Origin: Croceitalea rosinachiae
Lineage (GTDB): Bacteria; Bacteroidota; Bacteroidia; Flavobacteriales; Flavobacteriaceae
Assembly: GCF_031846445.1 (NCBI RefSeq)
Contig: NZ_JAVRHR010000005.1
Location: forward strand, 1 to 64,000
DNA length: 64,000 nucleotides
Direction of reading: 5' to 3'
Below the pieces are notes generated by a model, which was not told the DNA's origin, did not search any database, and was given only the letters and a program-made list of their open reading frames with translations. The position numbers and the translations under genes are program-made. Of the stretch, positions 28,286 through 35,291 are shown one piece after another; position 1 is the stretch's first letter, and each line of letters opens with the position of its first letter.

Positions 28286-29464
28286 TTGAATAAAGCTATT
28301 TTAAAAACTGGTTTTCAAGAATTTATAAAAAATAATTGGAATACTGACATCGTGTCAGTATTGCTTAAAAAGCCCTTTTTTGATGATGTAACCCAAAAAG
28401 AACTCTCAGAACAGCTTGAAGCCAAAAAAAAGTGTAAAGACAAACTGCCTACTTGGTTCGCTACTCCGCAAATATACTACCCCAAAAAGTTGCATATTGA
28501 GCAAACCAGTTCTGAGCAAACAGCGAAGTACAAAGCTAGTATTATTAAAGGAAAATCTCTCTTGGACATCACTGGAGGATTAGGTGTGGACAGTTACTTT
28601 TTTTCGAAAGAATTCGACCGTATCATTCATTGTGAAATCAATCAAAACCTTTCAGAAATTGCTGCCTATAACTTCGATATTTTGAATGTAAAAAACATCA
28701 AATGTATTGTTGAAAATGGACTTGATTTTTTGAGCACTTCAGAGAAGAAATTTGATTGGGTTTTCATTGATCCATCGCGACGAAATGATGCTAAGGGAAA
28801 AGTGTTTTTGTTACAAGATTGTCTGCCAAATGTTCCTGCAAATCTTAAAACAATTTTTGAGAAAACAGAAAACGTGATGATAAAAACCGCTCCCCTTTTA
28901 GACATCAGTCAAGGGATTTCAGATTTAAAATCTGTAAAAGAGGTGCATGTTGTTGCTTTCAAAAATGAGGTAAAAGAGTTGCTATGGATTTTAAAAAAAG
29001 ATTTTGAAGATACCATTCAAATAAAAACCACAAACCTTCAAATCAATTCTGAAGAAGCATTTGATTTTACACTTAGTGGTGAAAAAAAGTTAATTTCTGA
29101 AATTGGATTACCAGAAAAATATCTTTACGAACCTAATGCTGCGATATTAAAATCTGGTGGGTTTAAATCTATTGGCGAGGCTTTTGGGTTAAAAAAGTTA
29201 CATGAACATTCTCATTTATATACTTCAAATCAACCAATCGATTTTCCCGGGCGCAGATTTAAAGTTGAAAACGTATTTCCCTACACTAAAAAAGAGTTTC
29301 GAAAATTAAAGGGAACTAAAGCTAATATTACTACGCGTAATTTCCCCGAATCGGTAGCTACTATTCGTAAAAAGCTAAAGATTAGCGATGGTGGTGATAG
29401 CTATTTATTTTTTACAACCGATTTAAATGACCAGCTTATTTTTGTCTTTTGCCAGAAAATTTAA
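28286..29464 (+). CDS. Class I SAM-dependent methyltransferase, THUMP-like
   Basis: A 392-residue protein conserved in Bacteroidota. Motif I for SAM is SLLDITGGLGVDSYFF near 93, motif II is HCEINQNLSEIA, and motif IV reads DWVFIDPSRRND near 165, resembling rRNA or tRNA methyltransferases. The C-terminal third has a THUMP-like region (HLYTSNQPIDFPGRRFKVE, VFPYTKKEFRKL). The target is probably RNA, but this is unproven. The frame starts at TTG (28286), 7 bases after the transporter stop; no ATG lies before the conserved region. Confidence 0.82.
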   Translation: MNKAILKTGFQEFIKNNWNTDIVSVLLKKPFFDDVTQKELSEQLEAKKKCKDKLPTWFATPQIYYPKKLHIEQTSSEQTAKYKASIIKGKSLLDITGGLGVDSYFFSKEFDRIIHCEINQNLSEIAAYNFDILNVKNIKCIVENGLDFLSTSEKKFDWVFIDPSRRNDAKGKVFLLQDCLPNVPANLKTIFEKTENVMIKTAPLLDISQGISDLKSVKEVHVVAFKNEVKELLWILKKDFEDTIQIKTTNLQINSEEAFDFTLSGEKKLISEIGLPEKYLYEPNAAILKSGGFKSIGEAFGLKKLHEHSHLYTSNQPIDFPGRRFKVENVFPYTKKEFRKLKGTKANITTRNFPESVATIRKKLKISDGGDSYLFFTTDLNDQLIFVFCQKI

Positions 29465-29487
29465 TTTTTAACAATGATCAATTCACA

Positions 29488-30210
29488 CTACTCACACTCC
29501 CACTTAAAATCAGCCACTTTATCATTACTGCCGTTGGATAGATTATAATGCCACCATTCAGTACGAATAGACCAAAAACCATGTTTTTCCATAGTTTCTT
29601 TTAGGAGTTTTCTATTGTCAAGTATGTTTTGGGGTAAATCTAGGTTATCGTGGTAAGCACGTTTCCCAAAAAAATCAAAATCGGTTCCCATGTCCAGCTC
29701 GTTTCCTTCTAAATCAACCAGAGTAATATCTACGGCACCGCCTTTATTATGAATGGAGCCTTTTACAGGGTTGGCAACATATTGTGGGTTGGGTACAATT
29801 TCCCACATTTTATATTGCACGGAATTAGGGCGATAGCAATCGTAGAACATTATCTTAAACCCCTTAGAAATAAATTCTTTATTAGCTTTAATCAAGGCTT
29901 TGGCCGTCTTTGCACGGGTATAACATTCCGCACAATCATAAACTTTAGCCTTTAAAAAATTATTTTCAGTTGCATAACGCATATCATAGACAAAATCATC
30001 GCTAAAATCTGCCAATCGAACAAAAGTGGTATCGGCTAGTCTATCGAAAGAACGAAACTCTTTTTGCGTAATCTGTTTTTCAACTGCACTATCTCTCACA
30101 GAGTCTAAAACAATTTCCCTTACTTCATCTACTGCGGTTTTTGGCACTTTCACTGACCTTTTACAGCCACTTATAATAAGTAATCCAATGAGAAAAAAAT
30201 AACGTGCCAT
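29488..30210 (-). CDS. VanX-type D-Ala-D-Ala dipeptidase (M15D), lipoprotein
   Basis: A protein of 240 residues from the ATG at 30210 (the longer frame to 30237 would bury the signal). The lipobox is LIISGC near residue 16. The M15D zinc motifs are intact: SIHNKGGAVD (His and Asp ligands) and EWWHYN with catalytic Glu and third ligand His. It would cleave D-Ala-D-Ala or related dipeptides in the periplasm, more likely for peptidoglycan turnover than for vancomycin resistance, as no vanA or vanH is present. Its ATG overlaps the stop of the esterase gene by one base (TAATG), implying translational coupling. Confidence 0.88.
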   Translation of the reverse strand: MARYFFLIGLLIISGCKRSVKVPKTAVDEVREIVLDSVRDSAVEKQITQKEFRSFDRLADTTFVRLADFSDDFVYDMRYATENNFLKAKVYDCAECYTRAKTAKALIKANKEFISKGFKIMFYDCYRPNSVQYKMWEIVPNPQYVANPVKGSIHNKGGAVDITLVDLEGNELDMGTDFDFFGKRAYHDNLDLPQNILDNRKLLKETMEKHGFWSIRTEWWHYNLSNGSNDKVADFKWECE

Positions 30211-30926
30211 TAATCCCTTTTTTGGTTTTCCATCCACTCATACAAGTCATCCGTGGTGTAAGCCCTAGTCCAAGAATTATGACCTACACCTTTATAACGC
30301 GTATACTTCACCTTATAACTCATCTCTTTTAGTTTAGCCACCATTTTATCTGATTCTTCAACAGAAATAATAGGGTCTTTATCTCCATGAAAGACCCAAA
30401 TGGGCAATTCTCTATCAATCCAATGGGCATAAGGTACTGGGGCCATTCCGCAGACCACGGCCAAAGCCGCCCACTTTTTAGGGTATTGCACTGCCAAGTC
30501 CCATGCTGCGCTTCCTCCTCTACTCAGTCCTGTTAAATAAACTCGGTTGGGGTCAACTCTATTGGTTGCTATAATTTCATCTAGTAATTGATTTACGGCA
30601 TGAATGTTCCACCATTTTCGCTTATGCGGATTTTGTGGTGCCAAAACCAAGAACGGAAACTCCTTGCCCTGCACCAACAATTTTGGCGGTCCGTTTTTCT
30701 TGATTTCCTCCAGTTCAGCCCCAGACTCTCCACCTCCATGGAGAAACAATAGCAATCCAAAGTTAGTTTCTTCTTTATTATCGTAATCCCTAGGGTAGTA
30801 AAGATAATACTGCAAATTCTCTTTAGTAACGGTTTGCAGTTCACTATCAATCAAGCGACTTTGACCAGCGCAACCTCCTAAAAAGAGCACAGAAAGTAGT
30901 ATAGATATCAAAACTAATCTGTTCAT
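30210..30926 (-). CDS. Esterase/polyhydroxybutyrate depolymerase-like lipoprotein
   Basis: A 238-residue alpha/beta hydrolase counted from the ATG at 30926. A lipobox (LFLGGC) anchors it to a membrane. Catalytic residues are visible: the nucleophile elbow GLSRGGSAAW, an Asp in FHGDKDPI, and a His in GVGHNSW. The oxyanion-hole segment is LFLHGGGESG. The family includes feruloyl and acetyl esterases and PHB depolymerases. Its start overlaps the stop of the nucleotidase gene (ATGA) and its stop overlaps the dipeptidase start (TAATG), so the three are tightly coupled. Confidence 0.85.
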   Translation of the reverse strand: MNRLVLISILLSVLFLGGCAGQSRLIDSELQTVTKENLQYYLYYPRDYDNKEETNFGLLLFLHGGGESGAELEEIKKNGPPKLLVQGKEFPFLVLAPQNPHKRKWWNIHAVNQLLDEIIATNRVDPNRVYLTGLSRGGSAAWDLAVQYPKKWAALAVVCGMAPVPYAHWIDRELPIWVFHGDKDPIISVEESDKMVAKLKEMSYKVKYTRYKGVGHNSWTRAYTTDDLYEWMENQKRD

Positions 30927-31444
30927 AATAACTTTTCTTCTATTTCTAACCATGAGTTCGCCCTTTCATAATCAACAGTTTTAGTATTATGAGGAGATGT
31001 AAATAAAATTGACCGGCCATCAAAATTGTGAAGGTTATAGCTTCTATCATCAATCAAAATATCTCCTTTTAAAATATGTTTATGACCACATAAAATTCTA
31101 TTCTGCCATGGTATAAACGGAAAGAATTCATCTAACCAGTCAGATTTTTCTTTTAGCGAATTTGGAAACTGCATAGCTGCAGAAGCAATATAAACATGAT
31201 GTTTTTTAGAAACTTTTTCTAAAACTTTCTGACTATCCTTAATCACCTTTAAATCTCTAAAGAAACCCACTTGCCAAGCGTGGTCTTTTACACTTTTCTG
31301 GTGTTCTTTTGGTACGCATTGCCAAAACTCTTTGCCATCACAATCTTCTTTGCCAAATGAAGTTTCAAAATCTTTTTGGTAAATATCTAAATGGGCTTGA
31401 TAGGTATCTGCAACTACCTCATCCATATCAACAAAAATTGTCAT
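30923..31444 (-). CDS. 5'(3')-deoxyribonucleotidase-like HAD phosphatase
   Basis: A protein of 173 residues from the ATG at 31444. A longer frame to 31546 adds a hydrophobic stretch that does not belong to this family, so I reject it. The HAD motif I DMDEVVADT sits at the N-terminus, motif II is in IASAAM, and motif IV is DILIDDRSYN. Members remove phosphate from dUMP, dTMP or similar nucleotides. First gene of the coupled cluster nucleotidase-esterase-dipeptidase. Confidence 0.87.
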   Translation of the reverse strand: MTIFVDMDEVVADTYQAHLDIYQKDFETSFGKEDCDGKEFWQCVPKEHQKSVKDHAWQVGFFRDLKVIKDSQKVLEKVSKKHHVYIASAAMQFPNSLKEKSDWLDEFFPFIPWQNRILCGHKHILKGDILIDDRSYNLHNFDGRSILFTSPHNTKTVDYERANSWLEIEEKLL

Positions 31445-31614
31445 TTCAATTGTTTTATGTGAAGTACGCCAAAAACTATGAATAAAGAAAATTAAGCTTA
31501 AAAAGATAAGCAACAGATAAAAAATATTGACCTCATCCAAAAACACTGCTCAACCCAAACGTTGTTAAGCACATAAATGCCAATATGTTAGTAAAAAACC
31601 TTGCTGTTTTCAGT

Positions 31615-32613
31615 CTACTCCACTGATTCTAATTCTAGCTCAATTATAAAAGGAGCATGATCAGATTCTGGAAACTTAGAATCTAGAGCAAAAGCAACCG
31701 ATTCATCTTCTAAAGTTTCATTGTGTATTTCAGATGTCCTGTAGAATGGCATCAAAGCTTTGGAAATCAAAATATGGTCTATTAATCGTTTCTGCCCACG
31801 ATAGATATAGGTGTACCTTGAAGATTCTGGAATAGTATTCTCACAAGCTACCATTTCAAATTGATTAAGTTCTGAGTTGCCCGTATTGGCCACCTTTCCC
31901 GCTATTGCCTCAACAGGGACTTCTTTAGGATGGGCGTTAAAATCGCCACAAACAACTATTTTAGCATTAGGGTTTTCTTCGAAAATAGAATCTATTAGCA
32001 TTCTAGTCTCTATGGATTGTGCAACTCGTTTCATGGATGAAACAAAATACCCTTCTGCCCAGGCCGAGCTGTTTCTCCACGCAAATTGATTTATTTTTTG
32101 CCCAGTTACATTAGAAGCATTTCTAGATTTTAAATGAAGGTTGATTACGTGAAGAATAGTATCATCATTCACCCTTATTTTGACATAAAATATGGGCCGT
32201 TCTATTTTTATCTCTTTGGCCTGGTCCGCATCTGCACCTGTGTCAGTCACGTAATTATAGCTTGGAGGTGTAAGAAGGCTATTTTTAACTTGCACTGGTT
32301 CTCCCTCAAAAGAATATTTACTTACAATAACTAAATTTCTCTTATCATATACTTCATCACTGCCCTGTGTTTTAGTGGAAACCATATTGTAATCTTCATA
32401 TGGAGTATTTTTTAAAAGTTCTTTCAGCGCAGTAATATCTCTTGGCTCTCCTACAGTCTCTTGCCCTTGAATTTCTTGAAAGCAAATAACGTCAGCTTTA
32501 AGTCTTAACAATTGAGGTCTTAAAACTTTAATTCTTTTCTCTAATGAAGGGTTCTGATTTTCTTGATCATCTAAATTTTCTAGATTGAATGTTGCGATTC
32601 TTAATTTCATCAT
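31615..32613 (-). CDS. Endonuclease/exonuclease/phosphatase family protein
   Basis: A 332-residue protein with the EEP catalytic core: ATFNLENL at the start, ICFQEIQG with the metal-binding Glu, VCGDFNAHPKE, and the terminal SDHAPFIIEL with catalytic His. No signal peptide is seen. Substrates of the family range from DNA to phospholipids and nucleotides, so no symbol is given. The start is one of two adjacent Met codons at 32613 or 32610. It is the last normal gene before the accessory region that begins near 32.8 kb. Confidence 0.86.
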   Translation of the reverse strand: MMKLRIATFNLENLDDQENQNPSLEKRIKVLRPQLLRLKADVICFQEIQGQETVGEPRDITALKELLKNTPYEDYNMVSTKTQGSDEVYDKRNLVIVSKYSFEGEPVQVKNSLLTPPSYNYVTDTGADADQAKEIKIERPIFYVKIRVNDDTILHVINLHLKSRNASNVTGQKINQFAWRNSSAWAEGYFVSSMKRVAQSIETRMLIDSIFEENPNAKIVVCGDFNAHPKEVPVEAIAGKVANTGNSELNQFEMVACENTIPESSRYTYIYRGQKRLIDHILISKALMPFYRTSEIHNETLEDESVAFALDSKFPESDHAPFIIELELESVE

Positions 32614-32802
32614 ATTTAGTTTTACGGTTAAAATGAAAAGTTTAGGAGCTTTAAAAAACCTAAAATTGTCATTGAATTATAAATCGAGAGGGGAAACTAG
32701 AATACCTACTTAAATTACTTTTTTTTCTTTCATTTATGAACTTAGCAAGTGAGGATAATGCATCCTTAATTTTTTCTTAACACACAGATTCCGTAAGGAG
32801 TA

Positions 32803-32832
32803 TAAACAAAAAAACCTTCACATCTGTGAAGG
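32803..32832 (-). terminator. Terminator-like hairpin downstream of the tRNA-Arg relic
   Basis: The stem is CCTTCACA / TGTGAAGG with a 2-base loop (32815-32832). An A-run on the plus strand precedes it, so on the minus strand it ends in a T-run. It has the same position relative to the tRNA relic as the terminator behind the intact tRNA-Arg. Confidence 0.75.
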
Positions 32833-32843
32833 CCTGGTATTCT

Positions 32844-32888
32844 TGGTAATCGCAAAAGGATTCAAACCTTCGACCGTCTACTTGGAAG
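32844..32888 (-). pseudogene. Decayed 3' half of a tRNA-Arg gene (candidate att site)
   Basis: Aligned by eye to the intact tRNA-Arg(TCT) at 47186-47262, about 80% of 45 positions match, covering the CCA end, acceptor 3' strand, T-arm, variable loop, 3' anticodon stem and anticodon loop. Identity stops abruptly at the 5' side of the anticodon loop (32888). The T-stem still pairs (GAAGG/CCTTT with one wobble). A 3' tRNA fragment that ends in the anticodon loop is the classic leftover of tyrosine-recombinase integration. It lies in the same orientation as the intact tRNA-Arg 14.3 kb to the right. Confidence 0.75.
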
Positions 32889-32907
32889 CTTCTTTAAGAG
32901 TATTCAC

Positions 32908-32980
32908 AAAATCTAATAACAAATAAAATTTATATTCATATCAGTTAACCTTCGTTCAAAAAAATTAAAAATCTAATAAC
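32908..32980 (+). repeat. 13-base direct repeat, two copies 60 bases apart
   Basis: AAAATCTAATAAC occurs at 32908-32920 and again at 32968-32980, between the tRNA-Arg relic and the integrase relic. Direct repeats of this size beside an att core may be old recombinase arm sites. Chance is possible in such AT-rich DNA. Confidence 0.5.
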
Positions 32981-33113
32981 TTATGATTCGGTTGATTCCG
33001 TTCCTAATTTTGCAACTCAACTGAAGCTGAATAATATGCCAATACAAAATATTTCAGCTATGTTTGGACCTAGCAAACTAAATACTACTGAGCCTTATTT
33101 GAATACTAGATAA
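32949..33113 (+). pseudogene. Relic of a tyrosine recombinase C-terminus
   Basis: An open stretch of about 54 codons ending at TAA 33111-33113, without a start, reads like the end of a phage-type integrase. In order it has ITYD (compare ITYHxxRH), NFAT (compare HTFAT), NNMPIQNISAMFGPSKLNTT (compare N-GVPIxxVSKMLGHSxIxTT) and then PYLNTR (compare xxYAKV). The nucleophile Tyr is kept, but the LGH histidine has become Pro and the HxxR arginine is lost. A GATTCGGTT/GATTCCGTT near-duplication disturbs the HxxRH region. The rest of the gene is gone. Identification rests on motif spacing only. Confidence 0.55.
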
Positions 33114-33271
33114 GTATAACAAGTAATCGGTAACTTTCTTTTAAAATAATCAATACTCTACTATCAAAATTGCTGTTTTAAAAACAGAAAAATAGTACCA
33201 TGAGCATTGAAATGCTAAGATAACTTTTAAAGAATTCAGCAAAAAAAAAGTCACTATTTTAAGCAGTTAGT

Positions 33272-33781
33272 TTAGTGTTCAAATAACGGAATGCCAATTT
33301 CTTTTTTATTAACTGGAACTTTCATAAGAAACCAAGAAACATCCATGTTTCTTTGATTTTGAGAAAGTATTGAATCTTTGTTCAAGCTAAGTGTAATTCT
33401 ATCAGAAAATCCATTGGTGCCAACAATAATATTCCACTGTGTCGGCCGAAATAAAATGTTGGTTGTGTCTTTCTCAATTAAAGGATTTTGGCCCAAAATA
33501 GGTGTCATTTGAGCGTAAACTTCTTTATTGTTCAAGATGGTTAAGAATTGCGCCTCAAAAGTATGTTCTATTGTCAGAGTACTATCGCTTCTTAGTCGAC
33601 CTCCAAAACCAACACGAACTTTCTCACCATTTCTTATGGCAAGAATTAAATCTTGTTTTGAACCAAATATGGTCTTTCCATTTGAATCATTCTTATATGC
33701 CAAATGCCATTGATTATGCGAAGACGCATCTTTGCAGGAACAAAGAATAACAAACATGAAGACTAACAAAATGTATCTCAC
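33272..33781 (-). CDS. Hypothetical lipoprotein, paralogue of the gene at 33881-34387
   Basis: A 169-residue protein with a lipoprotein signal (hydrophobic 1-15, Cys16). Shared pattern with the upstream neighbour: W at the start of the domain, DSNGKTIFGSKQDLILAIRNG, VGFGG, IEHTFEAQFL, KEVYAQ, W(N/R)(I/V)(I/V)xxT, VSWF and a terminal PLF. I do not recognise the family with confidence; the AIRNGxxVxVGxG segment is faintly like VirK-type proteins. It lies 99 bases downstream of its paralogue on the same strand. Confidence 0.7.
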   Translation of the reverse strand: MRYILLVFMFVILCSCKDASSHNQWHLAYKNDSNGKTIFGSKQDLILAIRNGEKVRVGFGGRLRSDSTLTIEHTFEAQFLTILNNKEVYAQMTPILGQNPLIEKDTTNILFRPTQWNIIVGTNGFSDRITLSLNKDSILSQNQRNMDVSWFLMKVPVNKKEIGIPLFEH

Positions 33782-33880
33782 AGTACATAAATTTGAATTA
33801 TTAAGCTGTAAATCAGGTTTCTATTGACTACAATGAATGAAAAAGATGCATTCTTTTTTGATATTTTTATAAAATCAAAT

Positions 33881-34387
33881 TCACCTTTTCTCTGAATACA
33901 GAGGAAGTGATTTAGATGTTTCTTTAGTTCGCTTACCAAACCAACTTATAACAGGGTTTTGAACTCTTCTGGTTGTTACAGAATCTTCTTTTCTATTATA
34001 CCAAATAGCATCAAAATCGCCTTTGGTTGTTATGACTACGCGCCACTCTTCTTGAATCTTCGACAGTGTTTCGTAGTTAGCATTCCCTTTTTCCCAATTT
34101 ACATTAGAGAGTACCTGCGGTTCTAAATGGGCAATAACTTCTTTTTCATCTAATATCGCTAGCCAAATAGGTTGTGCAATGTGCTCAATAGAATGTCTTT
34201 TATTCTTGTTGCCCCAGCCAATCTTAATGTCAGCACCATTTCTAATGCAGTTTATCAAACTTGCCTTATCACCTTTGATAACTTCTCCATTTTTATCCGT
34301 CGCTAAAACAACATCCCATTTGTCATTATTTATATTTTCTTGACAGGAAACGAGGATCAAACAAAAAAGAAATAACAAAACCCTCAT
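33881..34387 (-). CDS. Hypothetical lipoprotein, tandem paralogue
   Basis: A 168-residue lipoprotein (LVSC lipobox, Cys15). It matches its neighbour at 33272-33781 along the whole length: DKNGEVIKGDKASLINCIRNG, IGWGN, IEHIAQPIWLAI, KEVIAH, WRVVITTKGDFD, ISWF and PLY near the end. Overall identity looks like roughly a quarter to a third, so the duplication is old. Its ATG overlaps the stop of the DUF5694 gene (ATGA), which suggests coupled translation with that protein. Function unknown. Confidence 0.72.
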   Translation of the reverse strand: MRVLLFLFCLILVSCQENINNDKWDVVLATDKNGEVIKGDKASLINCIRNGADIKIGWGNKNKRHSIEHIAQPIWLAILDEKEVIAHLEPQVLSNVNWEKGNANYETLSKIQEEWRVVITTKGDFDAIWYNRKEDSVTTRRVQNPVISWFGKRTKETSKSLPLYSEKR

Positions 34388-35220
34388 TTCAAATATTTAA
34401 ACGTGTCAACCATTATATATTTAGGACTTCTACTAATAAAATCTCTAAAAAATGCTGTGTGACTTGCCCCCATCAAAATAAAAACTCTATCCTCTGGTTT
34501 TAAGTTAATACGGTTTATATTAGAATACATTCGCAAGTTTCTCTTATAGTATTTTGCAGCTTCATCTGCTCCTTCAAAATTACCATCAGTACCCGCGTGG
34601 GTTAACACATCTGAGTTAATGCTAATTAGAAAATCTAAATATCTATCAGCATTGCATAACTTTAATTTATCCAATAATGGTATATCCTTATTATTCTCAT
34701 TACTATCATCATACTCTTCAATACCTTTAAAAGGGTTTTTATAATATTCCGTTATTGTTTGATTGTCAATTTGATTATTAATTTCCCTTGCCACCTTATA
34801 ATTATATCCCATTTTATGGTCTACGCCATAAATTCTTTTTGCGCCCACTAGTCTTCCTAGTTCATAAGCCAGTAGTTCAATTTCACTTGGGTTTTTGAAT
34901 CGTTTTTGTGGATTCTTTGCATATTCAGCGTACTGCTCTTGAAGCCTAGCATTGTAATCAGGCACAGTTTCCACCAAAATCACCGTAGGTTTAAACTGAG
35001 CTAGCTTCTCAGCTATTTGGTGTACCTCTTTTATATTTTTTTCATCATTTTCGTCAAACTCTGTTTTGTTCTCATCTGTGGTTAACCCCATATGAAAAGT
35101 ACCAAAATTCAATACTTTAATTTTATTTGTTTCCTCTCCATTATATCTCGTACTATTCTGAGCGGCAAGAGTTATTGCGAAAAGACATAAGCAGCAGACT
35201 AAATATTTTTTAAATTCCAT
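34384..35220 (-). CDS. DUF5694 exported protein
   Basis: A 278-residue protein with a signal peptide (1-20). The domain begins KIKVLNFGTFHMG and contains PTVILVETVPDYN, YELGRLVGAKRIYGVDHKMGY and the terminal RVFILMGASHTAFFRDF. These His- and Glu-containing motifs resemble the TraB/GumN (Tiki-like) metal-dependent protease superfamily, of which DUF5694 is a distant relative: a GxxH near the N-terminus, an E-x-x-P strand and a GxxH near the end. Peptidase activity is an inference. First gene of a small operon with the two paralogous lipoproteins. Confidence 0.82.
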   Translation of the reverse strand: MEFKKYLVCCLCLFAITLAAQNSTRYNGEETNKIKVLNFGTFHMGLTTDENKTEFDENDEKNIKEVHQIAEKLAQFKPTVILVETVPDYNARLQEQYAEYAKNPQKRFKNPSEIELLAYELGRLVGAKRIYGVDHKMGYNYKVAREINNQIDNQTITEYYKNPFKGIEEYDDSNENNKDIPLLDKLKLCNADRYLDFLISINSDVLTHAGTDGNFEGADEAAKYYKRNLRMYSNINRINLKPEDRVFILMGASHTAFFRDFISRSPKYIMVDTFKYLK

Positions 35221-35291
35221 AATTGAGTGATTATTATTATTATTTGATGGATAATCAAAACCCTTAAATGTTACACTTTAAGCGCCATATT

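Larger units (their letters stand above)
32614..33271. other. 658-base region without intact genes: island edge with relics
   Basis: No intact gene is found. The stretch holds a minus-strand terminator hairpin (32803-32832), a decayed tRNA-Arg 3' half (32844-32888), two copies of a 13-base direct repeat (32908 and 32968) and the remains of a tyrosine recombinase tail (32949-33113). The remaining 150 bases up to 33271 show nothing I can name. Confidence 0.7.

Noticed and set aside
29488..30210. Vancomycin resistance locus
   Set aside because: Only a VanX-type dipeptidase is present, without vanA, vanH or vanRS; such lone genes are common in peptidoglycan turnover.
31445..31546. Hydrophobic N-terminal extension of the nucleotidase
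   Set aside because: The HAD motif DMDEVVADT belongs at the very N-terminus in this family; the ATG at 31444 gives the normal length.
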